From Maratus speciosus (lineage: Eukaryota > Arthropoda > Arachnida > Araneae > Salticidae), in the NCBI GenBank assembly GCA_963932465.1, contig CAWVRF010001061.1, positions 62,001 through 126,000 on the forward strand: 64,000 nt of DNA, written 5' to 3'. The position numbers and the translations under genes were made by a program. Shown here in pieces: positions 47,565 to 58,429 of the stretch (positions within the stretch are counted from its first letter, which is position 1; each line of letters begins with the position of its first letter). The notes under the pieces were generated by a model. The model ran no database searches and had not been told where the DNA came from. It saw nothing but the letters and a program-made list of their open reading frames with translations.

Positions 47565-48994
47565 GTTTTCAACAACTTCCTTCTACATTCATTAGTACGT
47601 CTCGGTATTGTGTCCGCTTCATTTTCTAAGGGGTTCTTTAGATTAGTATATCAGACACAGAAAAGACCTTGGAGGGAATCCAACAGTTGTCTAGTTCCGA
47701 AACAAAACAGTCTTTTCGAGAGTAGTGACTTATTATCACTTCCTTCTGTGACGCAACAATTTAAATATTATGGGAAGGGTTCAAGAAGTCATTTACATAG
47801 AGATTAAACAATTACGATTACAAATAATTGACAAAATATTTACGATAATAATTAAACATTCAAACCGATTATCAATGATATTATCACAAAATTAATATTT
47901 TAGTTATTTTAGATAGAAAATTTTAGACACTGAATGCCGAGTTACGGTTATAAACTATTCAGACAACAGGACAAGACCTTCATATAATAACAAGAATGAA
48001 AAATCCTGCATCCGGCATAGATTATGAAATGCTTTCCAAAACTATGAGAATATTCTTAACAAATTTTATTTTTTCATACAATTTAATGAGATTTACTTAC
48101 TAGGGAACATCCCCAAATGCCAGTCCTGGAATTTGACGAGAGGTATGGTTTGAAAGCTCTTGTCACGAGGGTCGAGAAAAGTATAAGGGTCATTCTCCCA
48201 AAAGTGTACATTTTCAATAAAAATTTTTCCCGTAAAAACATTTTCTTTTTCAAGACCATTGTTACCATTTTTAGAAACTTATCACTTACTGCAAGTAAAA
48301 ATCAGCAGTGGCCCAGCTGCATTATATTTATTTTTTTTCAGAAACAAATTTTTAATTAACATCATTCATGGAGGTGAACTTTATGCTACAGTTAATGTTT
48401 GTGTACTGAGACAAAGCATAAAAAACTATTTATTCTATTAGACATTCTATTTGTGTTTTGGCACTTTGAAAAAGGCAATGTTTTTGCAATCGTTTCGACA
48501 AACTCAAAGGTGCTGGACCCCCTTAAAATAAATCTCACAGAGTTAAAAAAAAAAAAAAAATGTCAGTAATTGGTGCTCATAGCCGGTATTTTATTCAAAT
48601 ACTTAAATGATCTATAGATTTTTATACATACTACATAGTGAAAGTGAAATTTAAATTAGCTGGAAAACGCATTTAGCACGAAAAAGCGCTTTCTGGAAAT
48701 TCCTATGCATAGACAACAATATATTCGTCATCTTATGTTTATTCATATGCATAAAAAATTATTTATATTATTGTATACTAACATCATATAATTATATAAA
48801 ATTTCGTTGACCTAAAAAACACGTATAAGTGCTGAGTGAGCTCTTTCAGGATATCCCGTTAATACAAATCCGAATTTTTGTTTGAGTTAACATTTATTTA
48901 CAGAATTTATACAAACCACATAACATAGTGCAATTTAACTTAGCTAGAAAACGCGTTACATAAATAGCAAGTTGAAAATTGTACGTCATAATTG
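47565..48994. other. Region upstream of the M13 start codon
   Basis: It should contain the 5' UTR and perhaps the promoter if no further 5' exon exists. No TATA box or initiator could be assigned with confidence in AT-rich sequence. No element ends recognised. Confidence 0.35.
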
Positions 48995-49425
48995 GCAACT
49001 AAGATTCGTACTATAACTAGTTTTATAAATATTCAGATCTTGGTGCAACAGCTGTTGCACTCATGCAAAAATGTATGAATACAAAATTTATTACGATTAT
49101 ATATATCAAATTTAGTAATACGGAAATAATATAACTCCATCTTAAGTTATACGTAATCACTTTGGCAACCTAGAATCATAACCTATCATGGAATATCATC
49201 GAATTAATTATGTATGATAGGATTTAATAGAATGACGAAAATTTTTATTAGTATCATTTTAAATTTTGATTCGATTTTCACAAAATTTGAAATGATAAAA
49301 TTCTGAAACGTTTATTATATTAACCATTCGGTTGGGTAGTTTTTGCGCTGTTATGTGCGGACAGACGGACAGATCAGAGGACGACGATAATGGCTACGTA
49401 TTTATGTAATGACAAACGCATCTAA
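48995..49425 (-). mobile_element. Dispersed repeat (GTCGTCG family), copy 3, inverted
   Basis: Inverse of the 14375 and 43073 copies: CAACAGCTGTTGCACTCATG, TTGGGTAGTTTTTGCGCTGT, GGACAGACGGACAGATCAGA and GACGACGATAATGGCTACG appear in reversed order. Confidence 0.75.
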
Positions 49426-49638
49426 AATCATAGCTCTATCAATTACCACACATAGATCGCAATGTATCTATTTTCTTCTGAGCAGCCCTGTATATAAATT
49501 TATTTATTTTTTTACAAGAGTGTCTTATTATCCTAAAATATAGTTCAGTTGAAAATTGAACGCATATGTAGAGTACAATGCTTACGAATTGTTTGTGGAG
49601 CCTTGTATATGGTGCATATAAATTACAACGCCATGTAA

Positions 49639-50178
49639 TCTTTCTATATATAAAAAAAAAGTTTTGATTTGGAAATGGATCAATGAAAATCTGCGTAGAT
49701 ATTCCCGGTAGATCGGCATCCAATTTGAATGCTTAAGCATGGCCTTTCTTCGTTAATATTAAAAAAAAATGTTGCATACAAAAATATGAAAATCGGTGGT
49801 ATTATAGAGAAATATTTGATAAACACGCTGATACAGACAGTTTTCAAATCGAAGAATTATTTTAAGAGATATTTAATGCTAAAGTTGGACAAAATCGTTC
49901 CATTAAAAAAGTTTTATTAGAGCAAAAACTATACATGAGAATTTAATCATTTTAGATAATTTTATACGTTATAAGTTCCCGGTGTGCAGATGGCATTTTT
50001 TTTTTTTTTGACTCATTTTTCGAGGTTTTATTTCTATTTTAAATTCAAATTTTCAGCATTTCGAGAGATATTTTTTATATATTCTAGAAAATGTTATTAA
50101 TTTAAGCTGTTGCCAATTGTATAAAAGGCGCAAACAATAATGTTTACTTCAAATTAAAAATTTATTTACACGTGACTA
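49639..50178 (+). mobile_element. Helitron 5' end, interrupted
   Basis: Starts A|TCTTTCTATATATAAAAAAA, a Helitron-type 5' terminus. From 49970 it is the inverse of the 3000-3260 repeat. At 50178 it is broken by a second Helitron, and the sequence after that does not resume the expected match, so the copy is truncated. Confidence 0.55.
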
Positions 50179-50902
50179 TCCTTCTATATATAAAAAAAGT
50201 AACGATTTGAGATGGACCAATGAAAATATGCGTAGATACCACGAAACGCATCTGATTGGTCAGAGCTTTCTGACGCTATAAGAGGGGTTGCCAAGGAGGG
50301 GATGGGGGCTATATCGCCAAGTTTGTAGCCAACTTGGCGATATATCGCCAAATTTGGCGACCAAAATTAGTCGCCCAAAGGGACGGCAAGTTGGCGCTAT
50401 TTCCAGTATTTCGCCAAATTTCCGTAGACTCCCATTGAAATGCAATAGGGTTTACTTGCTTGCAGAAAATCAACAAATTGAGATATTTCAATGCAACAAA
50501 AACTAATATTAGCGTATGAATTGAGCTTAATTGAACTATTTACATTATTTTTAAGCACAAACACTAACTATTTACAATATTCGTAACACTTTACATATAT
50601 AATTTTACATTTAATAATTCTTATAATTATGAAACTCTATAAGCTCTAATGATTATGCTTTTGGGGATAAGTAAGTAAAACTGCCAGGAGTTGGGGAGGA
50701 GCGTGTTTTTACCAAGTAGAATCCAAAAATTGAATGTATAGAAAATAAGGGATTTCGAAGAGATCCAGAATGGAAACGCGAAACAATTACGTCTAAGGTG
50801 GGCTAGAAAATAGGGATTGCTTTGCGATACCGAATGGAATCGAGAGGCGATTACGCGGGAGGTTGGTGAGCGTAGCGAGCAGGTTGGGTGGAGCCCCCCT
50901 AG
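50179..50902 (+). mobile_element. Non-autonomous Helitron, 724 bp, both ends present
   Basis: Starts A|TCCTTCTATATATAAAAAAA and ends GGTGAGCGTAGCGAGCAGG...GGAGCCCCCCTAG|T. This gives the expected TC start, a hairpin (GAGCGTAGCGAGC region), a CTAG end and insertion between A and T. Internal GGCGA/TCGCC-rich palindromes resemble 2520-2590. No coding. Confidence 0.8.
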
Positions 50903-51069
50903 TCTAAAATTTAGTTAACTCCTTAATTCTCGCTGCCGTCAATATGATGGTCTGAGGTGTCGTTGTTTATTTCTCGCGTCCGTGATATTGCCGGGCTGAA
51001 GATTTAAAACCGGAAAAAACTTCTGAAACAAGAAAAGTTTTACTGGCATTTCTGTATGAAGCAAATCTA

Positions 51070-52240
51070 TTCCAAATCACCAAGGTGGTGTCGCTCGACA
51101 TTTTTAATTTTGCTAATCTTTTAACCAAGTTTTCTTCATAGTTTTCTTAGTTTAAAAACATGATTAAAAATCTTTTTGATCGTATAGTTTTTTTTTTTTT
51201 TTTTTTTTTTAACAAGCTACGCAGCCATTTTTGGGTGGAAAGCGTGTTTTACGAAAATTGCTGTAACTGCTTTATTTTTCTACCTATCAAGATGAATGAA
51301 AAACCCAAATGTTCAGTATAAAATTGTCGACATTTTATGCACCTATAAAGTTTTTTATTAGACTTAAGGATCAAAGCCAAAAACATGCTTAAAAACTGGA
51401 CGAATAAAAGGTCAAACATCACATTTCGCTGCCATTATTTTTTATGAAGGAGATCAGATCTCACCTTAAATATTTTTTTCTTACACAGATCTCTTATAAG
51501 ACTACTTATTTTTTCAAATTTCAATCCTGAAAACCTTTCCTTTATTTATTTATTTATTTATTTATTTATTTTTTGTACAGCTCACCAAAAACCGTGTTTA
51601 GTTTGTTTTTGGCAATTTTCACTAATTAATATCTCAAAAGGGACTGACTAAAAAATTCTGAAAAGTTGGGATAATAAACATCTTTGTAAGTTAAGTTGTT
51701 AATTTTGTGTTTTAGACTTAACTAGGTTTTGAATAACAGTTCCCTAAAAATGCATCTCTCCCCCCTCCTTTTCCTTTTTGTTTTGTTCCTGATACATAGC
51801 ATTGCAGGTAGTAGTTTTTGCTCAGGTACGTTCGAATTGACGATAACAACAAATTTTATGCATTATTGCTCAGTTAAATAGTGCAGTAGCACCCTTACAA
51901 AACTTTCTAGAGGGGGGAGGGGTCTTTTTGTTTTATTGTGTACTGGGGTGGGTCGAAAAAACTTTTTTTTCGATTTTCGATTATGAGTAATGCGGAAAAG
52001 TTGCCACTGGTGGCACTAAGTTCACACAAAAAATTTGAGATTTTTTGGACAATTCCTTCATATGCCGCAAATGGCTTGAAGGTTTGCTCAAATGCTGATT
52101 TTTGAACTTTTTTAAAAAAATTGAAAAAAAAAATGTTAAATTACATTTATTTTAGCTGAATTTACTTCAAATGTCATGTTTAGTGTGCGAAATGTTTAAA
52201 TAAGCTTTATAATAAGCTAAATAGTCTTTTTGCGTATAAG
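51070..52240 (+). repeat. Inverted duplication, left arm, outer segment
   Basis: The inverse of 58430-59889: it begins TTCCAAATCACCAAGGTGGT, passes AAATGTTCAGTATAAAATTG and GCGGAAAAGTTGCCACTGGT, and ends at ATGTCATGTTTAGTGTGCGA. A (TTTA)n run at 51541-51571 is absent from the other arm. Confidence 0.9.
51541..51571. repeat. (TTTA)n microsatellite
   Basis: Seven or more TTTA units, private to the left arm of the inverted duplication. Confidence 0.95.
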
Positions 52241-52259
52241 TGAGCAAAAATTGTAAGTA

Positions 52260-52858
52260 CAGTAGAACCTCGATTGTCCGAAGTAATTGGGACCGACCCT
52301 CTTTCGGAACATCGAGAATGCTTCAATTTTAGGATTAAGGAGAAATATACGCAATATTTCTTATTATGGTAACAAGTGCTTAATAAAAATAAAGCAATAG
52401 AAAAAAAGAAACAAGAATAAATTACCTGAATTTTAACTTTGAAATTAAGTACCTTACATCACAAGGGTTTGAAAAAAATGTTTTGTTTGTCGCACTTTAT
52501 ATTGCCTTTGCTTTGAAGCACTATCACGGAGTTTTTTAACATTATTAGTTTACCAGTAGCAGTATCGCAATCTTTCTGCTGCTCCAGCCATGTCAAACCT
52601 TTTGCAAAACATTCAAAAGTTTCAGAATTGCTTATTTGTTCGTTTTCTTTGTTACACTCCGCAGCTTACGGGAGCTCAAGTCAAATTTAAAGGAACTCTA
52701 AGAAAATGATCGAAAGTATTTATATGTACTCGTAGTTCGGAAAGGACCGCTTGCACAAGAGGAATATGATGGTAAAAAAAAAAAAAGCTTTCAAAATTGA
52801 TTTCGGTTAACCGAGAGTTTCAGTTAAAAGAGTTTCGTATAAAAGAGGTTCTACTTGT
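52260..52858. mobile_element. Candidate pogo/Tigger-type MITE in the left arm
   Basis: The left end is CAGTAGAACCTCGATTGTCC after TA. The right end AAGAGGTTCTACTTG is its approximate inverse. CAGT(A/T)GAACCTCG-type ends are typical of pogo-like elements. The block has no counterpart between the A and B segments of the right arm, consistent with a later insertion. Confidence 0.6.
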
Positions 52859-54239
52859 TGTGGTTACTTAGAACCACTGCCATATTTTATTTAATTTCAT
52901 TTAGAAAATATTTTTATTAATCTTGTATTCATTTAATTTTAATATTCGCATTCCAAAATTATTTCAATTCCCTTTTTTTTTCAACCTTCCCCTGTAAGCT
53001 TTTCTTTCTGGTGTTGCATTTCATTCATTTTAAAATCCTAAACGTCGTTTTGAAATCTGTACTTCCGGTAAAAGAATTATCTGGAAAGTTCCATATCTTT
53101 CTATTTGTGAAGTCATATCCTTTTGTAGCTCCGCCCCTTAGCCAATAATATTTAAATCAGTTTAAATCGTAATTTAAAAATTCGTAACTCTTTACTACTG
53201 TTTGGCATCTTATCTCAGTGAAATCTATCAAATTTCCTTTTTTAAAGCATTTTTTTATATACTTTAGCATTACATTTTATGCCAATGCAGGGCGCCTGTA
53301 TGTTCGTTCCGCCAAAGTTGGCTTGTTTCAAGTATTATAGCAACCCCCCTTCACGCCTCTTCTCGGAGAGCTCGTGCGCATTCAGTGTAGTTGAGTTGGG
53401 ACTTCAATGCAGAATGACTGCCTATTTTGCCGTTCTGCGAAGAATTATGTCCACGCCTGCATGAGTGTTCTATCAACGAACACAGAGAATGGGTGGATGC
53501 CTCTTTCCCTTCTACAAAAAAAAAAAAAAAAATAATAAACGGATTTTTCGTATCTACAGTAAGAAATATTAAAAGAGCAAGAATATTTCTTTATGATGGT
53601 GTAATCGGCTGCATAGTTTCGTCTTTTTTTGTGGCGAGATTCTTTGATCAGTTACTTCTGATTCTTCAGTAGGATGTGGATAAAAATTTTGTTGACGGCA
53701 TTATTATTATTTTTATTCAAATGGTGCTTTTATTTGGAGTCGTAGAATTGTGATGCTAAAAAAATCATCTAAATGCCTGTGCCTCCATGCTCCCCAAATG
53801 AAAGAAATTATTTTATTTTCTTTAGTAAGAACGTAGAATGAACGTAGATTGTATGTGTCCATCATAAAAAAAAGTACATATAAAATAATAAGAGATGTAC
53901 CCTATGATAATGCGCTATGTTCTGCAAGAAAAATTGCTTCATAAATAAAAATTTTTCAAGGAAGATTTGTCTTCTGTTTATTTCCTTTCTGCAAATGTCT
54001 CCATCATTTTCTGTGATCTCGGGTCAATGCAGGTAATGCTTTTACCTTTTATTTTTTTGTTCTCAATTTCCAAATGTAAGATAAGTAAATTCAGATATTT
54101 TTTAATTAATGACTGTTATGTCAAAGTGGTCTTTTGTGGCCACAACAAAAATGTTATAACACTATACGATCGATCCTAAAAAAAATGATTTGGAATTTCA
54201 ATATCCAAAATAACTTTACAATATTATTCTGTCACCTCC
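52859..54239. other. Left-arm-only sequence, no feature recognised
   Basis: Not represented in the right arm, where the outer and inner segments are only about 60 bp apart. No transposase, exon or TIR pair found. A poly-A run lies at 53517-53532. Confidence 0.4.
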
Positions 54240-54299
54240 TACCTCCAAAACACAACACTACTGTATTGTTTTATTCGTTCGTCGGTTTCTCTCTTTTGC

Positions 54300-55085
54300 C
54301 TTTATTATGTTCCTCGCTCTTCCTTCTATTTTTCGATGCATCTAAAGTCAGATATTTGGATAACGGATGGCACAGCGTTTTGACAGCAATTCTTGAAGGA
54401 GAGGAGAATCTGGAGCAGAAACCAATGAAAACGCAGTCAGTCATCATGAGGATGAGGGATGAAATATTAGATGGGAAAAACTGCGATATGAGATGATAAT
54501 TATTTTATGCTCTAAAATAAAGATAATTGTCAGAAGATTCAAATAGTGGAAAATTTGAAGCAAGCAGTTCGTCTGAATCAGAATTTGAACGAGGGCCTTC
54601 AAACGCAGAGACTCCCAAACGCATATCCCTTTTTCACACAGCGTTCACCGCATTAGATGTGGTATATCATAGAGGTAAATTGCATTAACCCCTTCGCGAC
54701 GGGAGCCTTTTACGAAATGTTTATTACTTTGCTACCGGTTTTAAAAAACAGAAGTTTGTGCCTATTCAAATCGGAAAAATGCTCGGATTAAATAAGGCAA
54801 ATTTTACAGTAAAATTTTACTAGTGAGGATAAACGAGGATTCTTAAGCCTATTTCCGGCACGTATACGTATCGCTCGTCCCCAAGGGGTTAAGAGCTTCA
54901 TCTGTGCTTCAGGATGCAGGAATTGTGGCAACAGGGAATAATAATCTTGTCATCGATAAAGACAAGGTCAGGAGACTGAAAAAGAAACTCGGAAATAACA
55001 TACAGCAGGAGGAAGATCTTGGAGGAATACAAATTATAAGCATATTTTTTAATAGTAGAAAAAGTAAAACAATCTTAATAGATTA
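54300..55085 (+). pseudogene. Unrecognised repeat-borne protein, left copy (decayed)
   Basis: Pieces in successive frames: YLDNGWHSVLTAILEGEENL, EQKPMKTQSVIMRMRDEILD (to the stop at 54496), then SEDSNSGKFEASSSSESEFE, RGPSNAETPKRISLFHTAFT. After a 200-bp MITE insertion it continues LRASSVLQDAGIVATGNN, DKVRRLKKKLGNNIQQEED. The other arm carries the same protein, so a real coding sequence existed before duplication. It is acidic/Ser-rich then basic. I do not recognise the family. Frameshifts, stops and insertions make it dead. Further weak coding-like sequence (LGHLTAPSGRCGEIAKS) lies at about 56060-56110. Confidence 0.65.
54689..54888. mobile_element. 200-bp MITE with TTAA duplication, empty site known
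   Basis: TTAA lies at 54685-54688 and 54889-54892. Ends are CCCCTT...AAGGGG. The paralogous right arm reads straight through at this point (TTGCGTTAAGAGCTTCATCC as inverse), with a single TTAA. piggyBac-type by target duplication. Confidence 0.92.
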
Positions 55086-55110
55086 ACAATTAAATTTAAA
55101 AGATCCAAAA

Positions 55111-55979
55111 ACCCGACTGCGTAAAAAGCGAACTAATTTATTATTTCTCATCAATGTGAAACTATTTTTTTTTTCAATTCCTACTATTAGCTCACACTCT
55201 CGCTATATATATCTTGTTCAAATTTTCGATCATTAATAAAATACTTATTCATCCAATCAAGCTTAAATAATTTTTTTAAACTTGTAGTGGAAGACACTTG
55301 ATGTTAATCCAGCTTTTTTTAAAATATTAATTAATTAATTAAATTAAATTAATTAATTTTCAATAATCGAGAGAGCCCTCTTCTTGATCAAGGCATTTTA
55401 AGCGCTACTCAAGAGGAAAGAAGAATGGGAGAAAAAAAATTATCTTATTGACGTAAGTAGAAATTGACTTAAAATATTTTTTTTTATATTACTTGTTTAT
55501 ATTACTTACCTATTTTTTTTTATTTACTTGTATTGATGACTTTTACGTTGTGTTTAATTGTTAGTTCTTATCTATAATCACTGTTTTGATGAGGTCTATG
55601 AATGTCTATGATGGTTAGAGTTGCAGTAAAGCTAGAGATCCTACCTACACAACTTCCAGGTTGTATAATATTTTAACGGAGCTTCTGACAGTAAAATTGT
55701 CAATGAAACATCGTCTTCATTTTGAAAGACCTATGCAATGATATGCCACTCGATAAGGTGCGTAATTTTTTTTTCGTCTCTACCGCCATTTTGTATTTTA
55801 CGGCCGCCATTTTGAATTTATAAAAACAAAACCTAGCCTATAAGCATCGGGCCGCCAAGATGAATTGATAGAGATCTCAATCATTAAAATTCATCCAGCC
55901 GTTGGGATGTTTCGAGGGTATAAAGAAATACACATACACAGATACGCGTGAAACACATAACCCTTCTTTTTAGTCGGGT
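55111..55979. mobile_element. 0.87-kb TIR element (ACCCGACT ends)
   Basis: The left end is ACCCGACTGCGTAAAAAGCG; the inverse of the right end is ACCCGACTAAAAAGAAGGGT. The right arm lacks this block, joining the sequence before 55085 to that after 55985. Contains GCCGCCATTTTG repeats. No coding. Confidence 0.75.
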
Positions 55980-57048
55980 AAAAAAATGGGACAAGCGGCA
56001 CCGTCGAGAGAAAGACGAATCAAATATCACCATGTTCTTTGAATGAGGTTCGGAATTTTTGGGTCACTTGACAGCTCCTTCTGGTCGTTGCGGAGAAATA
56101 GCAAAATCATTACATAATTTTCTAAGCCATAATAAAGCTTCCTTAGGAAAAATTAAAGAGATAACTGGAACATTTGATATGTATTCGTCATATGAACGGC
56201 CTTCTACTCCGACACCGACGTCAACTGTCTAAACTAGATGGTAGAATCACTTGACCTAAGACCTTTACCAACCCAATCAAAGGTATATTAATATAATACT
56301 CAAATCTTCAGCCTTTTGCATTTCTGATATTCATGTAACAGGAATAGGCTCATAGAAAGCGACATGTACAATTTCGCACGCCATTAGTGATATGTGCTTC
56401 GTCTTTCTCTCGACGGAGCCGCTTGTCCCTTTTTTGTATGGAGATCGTTTTATCTTTTCTACAATCAAAGAATATGGTTGTAAATTTTCGTCCTCCAAGA
56501 TATTTCTCCACCTACATCTTCTTTCAAAGTTTCTTAACCTAACCTTAAGTCACCTAACCTTGTCTGTAGCGATGACGAGATTCTTCTACTCTGCTGTCAT
56601 AATTCCTGCATTTCGAAGCATGGATGAAGCTCTTAACGCAATTTCCCTATTTGATATACCAGTTCTAAATGCGGTGAACGCTGTGTGAAAAAGGGATATA
56701 CGTATTGGAGTGTCTTCTTTTGAAGGTCCTCGTTCAAATTCTGATTCAATCGAACTGCCTGCTTGAAAGTTTCCACTATTTGAATCTTCTGACACTTATC
56801 TGTATTTTAGAGCATAAAAATAATTAATATCTCATCTCGCAGTTTCTTCCATCTAACAAGGAGAGGGCCAACCTTGTTAATCACAGATTTTGATTATTTT
56901 AATATATGTTGTAGGATAGAAACCCCTTAGTGTCAGGTTCAACGGATTTTATCCAACGCTCCTTAGTTCTTGAGAAACCGGGGGGGGGGGGGGGGGAGTC
57001 TAATAACAGTACACAACTTAAATACTTACTTTGCAAACGCAATGATAG

Positions 57049-57121
57049 GTTGGTCGTAGCTCAGTTGGTATGGCGTTTGCCGGCTGATTCGCGGCCCCGG
57101 GTTTGATACCTGAATGCGCTA
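57049..57121 (+). pseudogene. tRNA-like sequence in left arm of the fold-back element
   Basis: The A-box-like GTAGCTCAGTTGGTATGGCG and B-box-like GGGTTTGATACC have correct spacing. The anticodon-like loop CTGATTC lies between GCCG and CGGC. The acceptor pairing is poor. Probably a tRNA-derived pol III module rather than a working tRNA. Confidence 0.6.
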
Positions 57122-57855
57122 CATTTGTTTTTCTCATTTTTTTGTTTTATAAATATACTTGTAAGTATAATTAATAATCCCATTGTCAATTAAAATTTAT
57201 AATATTGTATATCAATCATAATTTTAACCTATTTAATTTTTTACTTTTAACTAAATAGTTGTATAAAACATCATAAAAATATTAATTTTTTAAAAATCAC
57301 TTTTAAAATGTATTTCATATATTCTTTATCGATGCAATGATATTGAGCAATTGTGTCAATTCGTGATTTTAAAGAAACATCATTTACGCATTGCTTTAAC
57401 AAAGGAAGTCAATGCGATAATAGTATTATTCTGTTTTTAAAGTAACAAGCATAATTATATTAAAAGTTAGTATCAGAATTAAATTACAACCGATTTTTTG
57501 CATATTAAAGATTTTTAAATTTGTAATACGTATGCTTGCGCTTTCAATTATTTTGCTTTTACCTTTATCTTCTTTCAGCTTTTATTTTTATTTTATTTAA
57601 ATATTTTTTTATTTTATCATAACTAGATGGCACCACAACAGATTTTGTCACGATTTTGGAATTTTTATCATTCAATAATAGATCCAAATTCTTTTTAAAC
57701 CTCCTTAAAGGATGATAAATAATAGTTTAAAAATAAAAAATGATAAATTTAAGTTTGTTAACATTATAATTAATGTATGATATTAAAATTTGTAATTGAA
57801 ATTATTAAATTATAATTACAAGTATATTTATAAAACAAAAAATGAGAAAAACAAA

Positions 57856-57932
57856 TGGAACGCGTTCGGGTACCGAACCCAGGCCCACAGATCAGCCAGC
57901 AAACGCGGTACTAACTGAGTTACGACCAACCA
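57856..57932 (-). pseudogene. tRNA-like sequence in right arm of the fold-back element
   Basis: Minus strand: GTAACTCAGTTAGTACCGCG, loop CTGATCT, then GGGTTCGGTACCCGAACGCG, which has a better-preserved T arm than the left copy. The two copies differ by several substitutions, so the arms have diverged. Confidence 0.6.
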
Positions 57933-58429
57933 ATTATTGCGGTTGCAATGTAAGTATTTAAGTTGTGTACTATTATTAGACCCCCCCCCCCCCCCGCCGG
58001 TTTCTCAAGAACTAAGGAGCGTTGGATAAAATCCATTGAACCTGACACTAAGGGGTCTCTACCCTACAACATATATTAAAATAATCAAAATCTGTGATTA
58101 ATAAGGTTGGCCCTCTCCTTGTAAGATTTCATCCCTCATCCTCATGATGACTGACTGCGTTTTCATTGGTTTCTGCTCCACATTCTCCTCTCCTTCAAGA
58201 ATTGCTGTCAAAACGCTGTGCCATTCGTCATCCAAATACCTGACTCCAGACACTTCGAAAAACAGAAGGAAGAGCAAGGAACATAATAAAGGCAAAAGAG
58301 ACAAACCGACAAACGATAGACAAGCAATATTTACAATTTTTGCTCTCTTATAGACTTTTGCTCTCAAAAAGACTATAAAAATCGCCTAATTCATAATACA
58401 CATAACTATTAAATAAACATAATCAGATC

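Larger units (their letters stand above)
54240..56040 (+). repeat. Inverted duplication, left arm, inner segment
   Basis: Inverse of 56390-58370 once later insertions are removed. It shares GGCACAGCGTTTTGACAGCA, GTCATCATGAGGATGAGGGA, CCCTTTTTCACACAGCGTTC and CCGTCGAGAGAAAGACGAA. It contains two private insertions, at 54689-54888 and 55111-55979. Confidence 0.88.
56857..58121. mobile_element. 1265-bp fold-back element with TTA duplication and tRNA-like arms
   Basis: TAA (TTA on the other strand) lies at 56854-56856 and 58122-58124. The left arm CAAGGAGAGGGCCAACCTTG is mirrored exactly for about 17 bp at the right end, and similarity continues for about 310 bp per arm (56857-57165 and 57815-58121). 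Each arm has a G/C homopolymer of about 17 bases and a tRNA-like sequence. The left arm of the inverted duplication gives the empty site (GAAATATTAGATGG). A 3-bp TWA duplication is typical of PIF/Harbinger. No transposase, so non-autonomous. Confidence 0.9.
56560..58330 (-). pseudogene. Unrecognised repeat-borne protein, right copy (decayed, interrupted)
   Basis: Minus-strand pieces: YLDDEWHSVLTAILEGEENV then EQKPMKTQSVIMRMRDEIL (58280-58125), interrupted by the 1265-bp element. It resumes with SEDSNSGNFQAGSSIESEFE, RGPSKEDTPIRISLFHTAFT and REIALRASSMLRNAGIMTAE (56795-56586), then a stop. Same protein as the left copy, with independent lesions. Confidence 0.65.
56390..58370 (-). repeat. Inverted duplication, right arm, inner segment
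   Basis: Inverse of 54240-56040, broken by the element at 56857-58121. The inner limit near 56390 is set by the last clear match (GACGGAGCCGCTTGTCCC). The true symmetry axis lies near 56.2 kb. Confidence 0.88.

Noticed and set aside
54240..54360. Hydrophobic stretch (LLPLLCSxLFLLFF) as a signal peptide or membrane segment of the repeat protein
   Set aside because: It is pyrimidine-rich DNA just before a possible splice acceptor (TTTTTCGA...), so it may be untranslated or intronic. No start codon or frame evidence supports it as protein.
57049..57932. Two functional tRNA genes
   Set aside because: Box motifs are present but acceptor stems do not pair, the copies differ, and both lie inside mirrored transposon arms.
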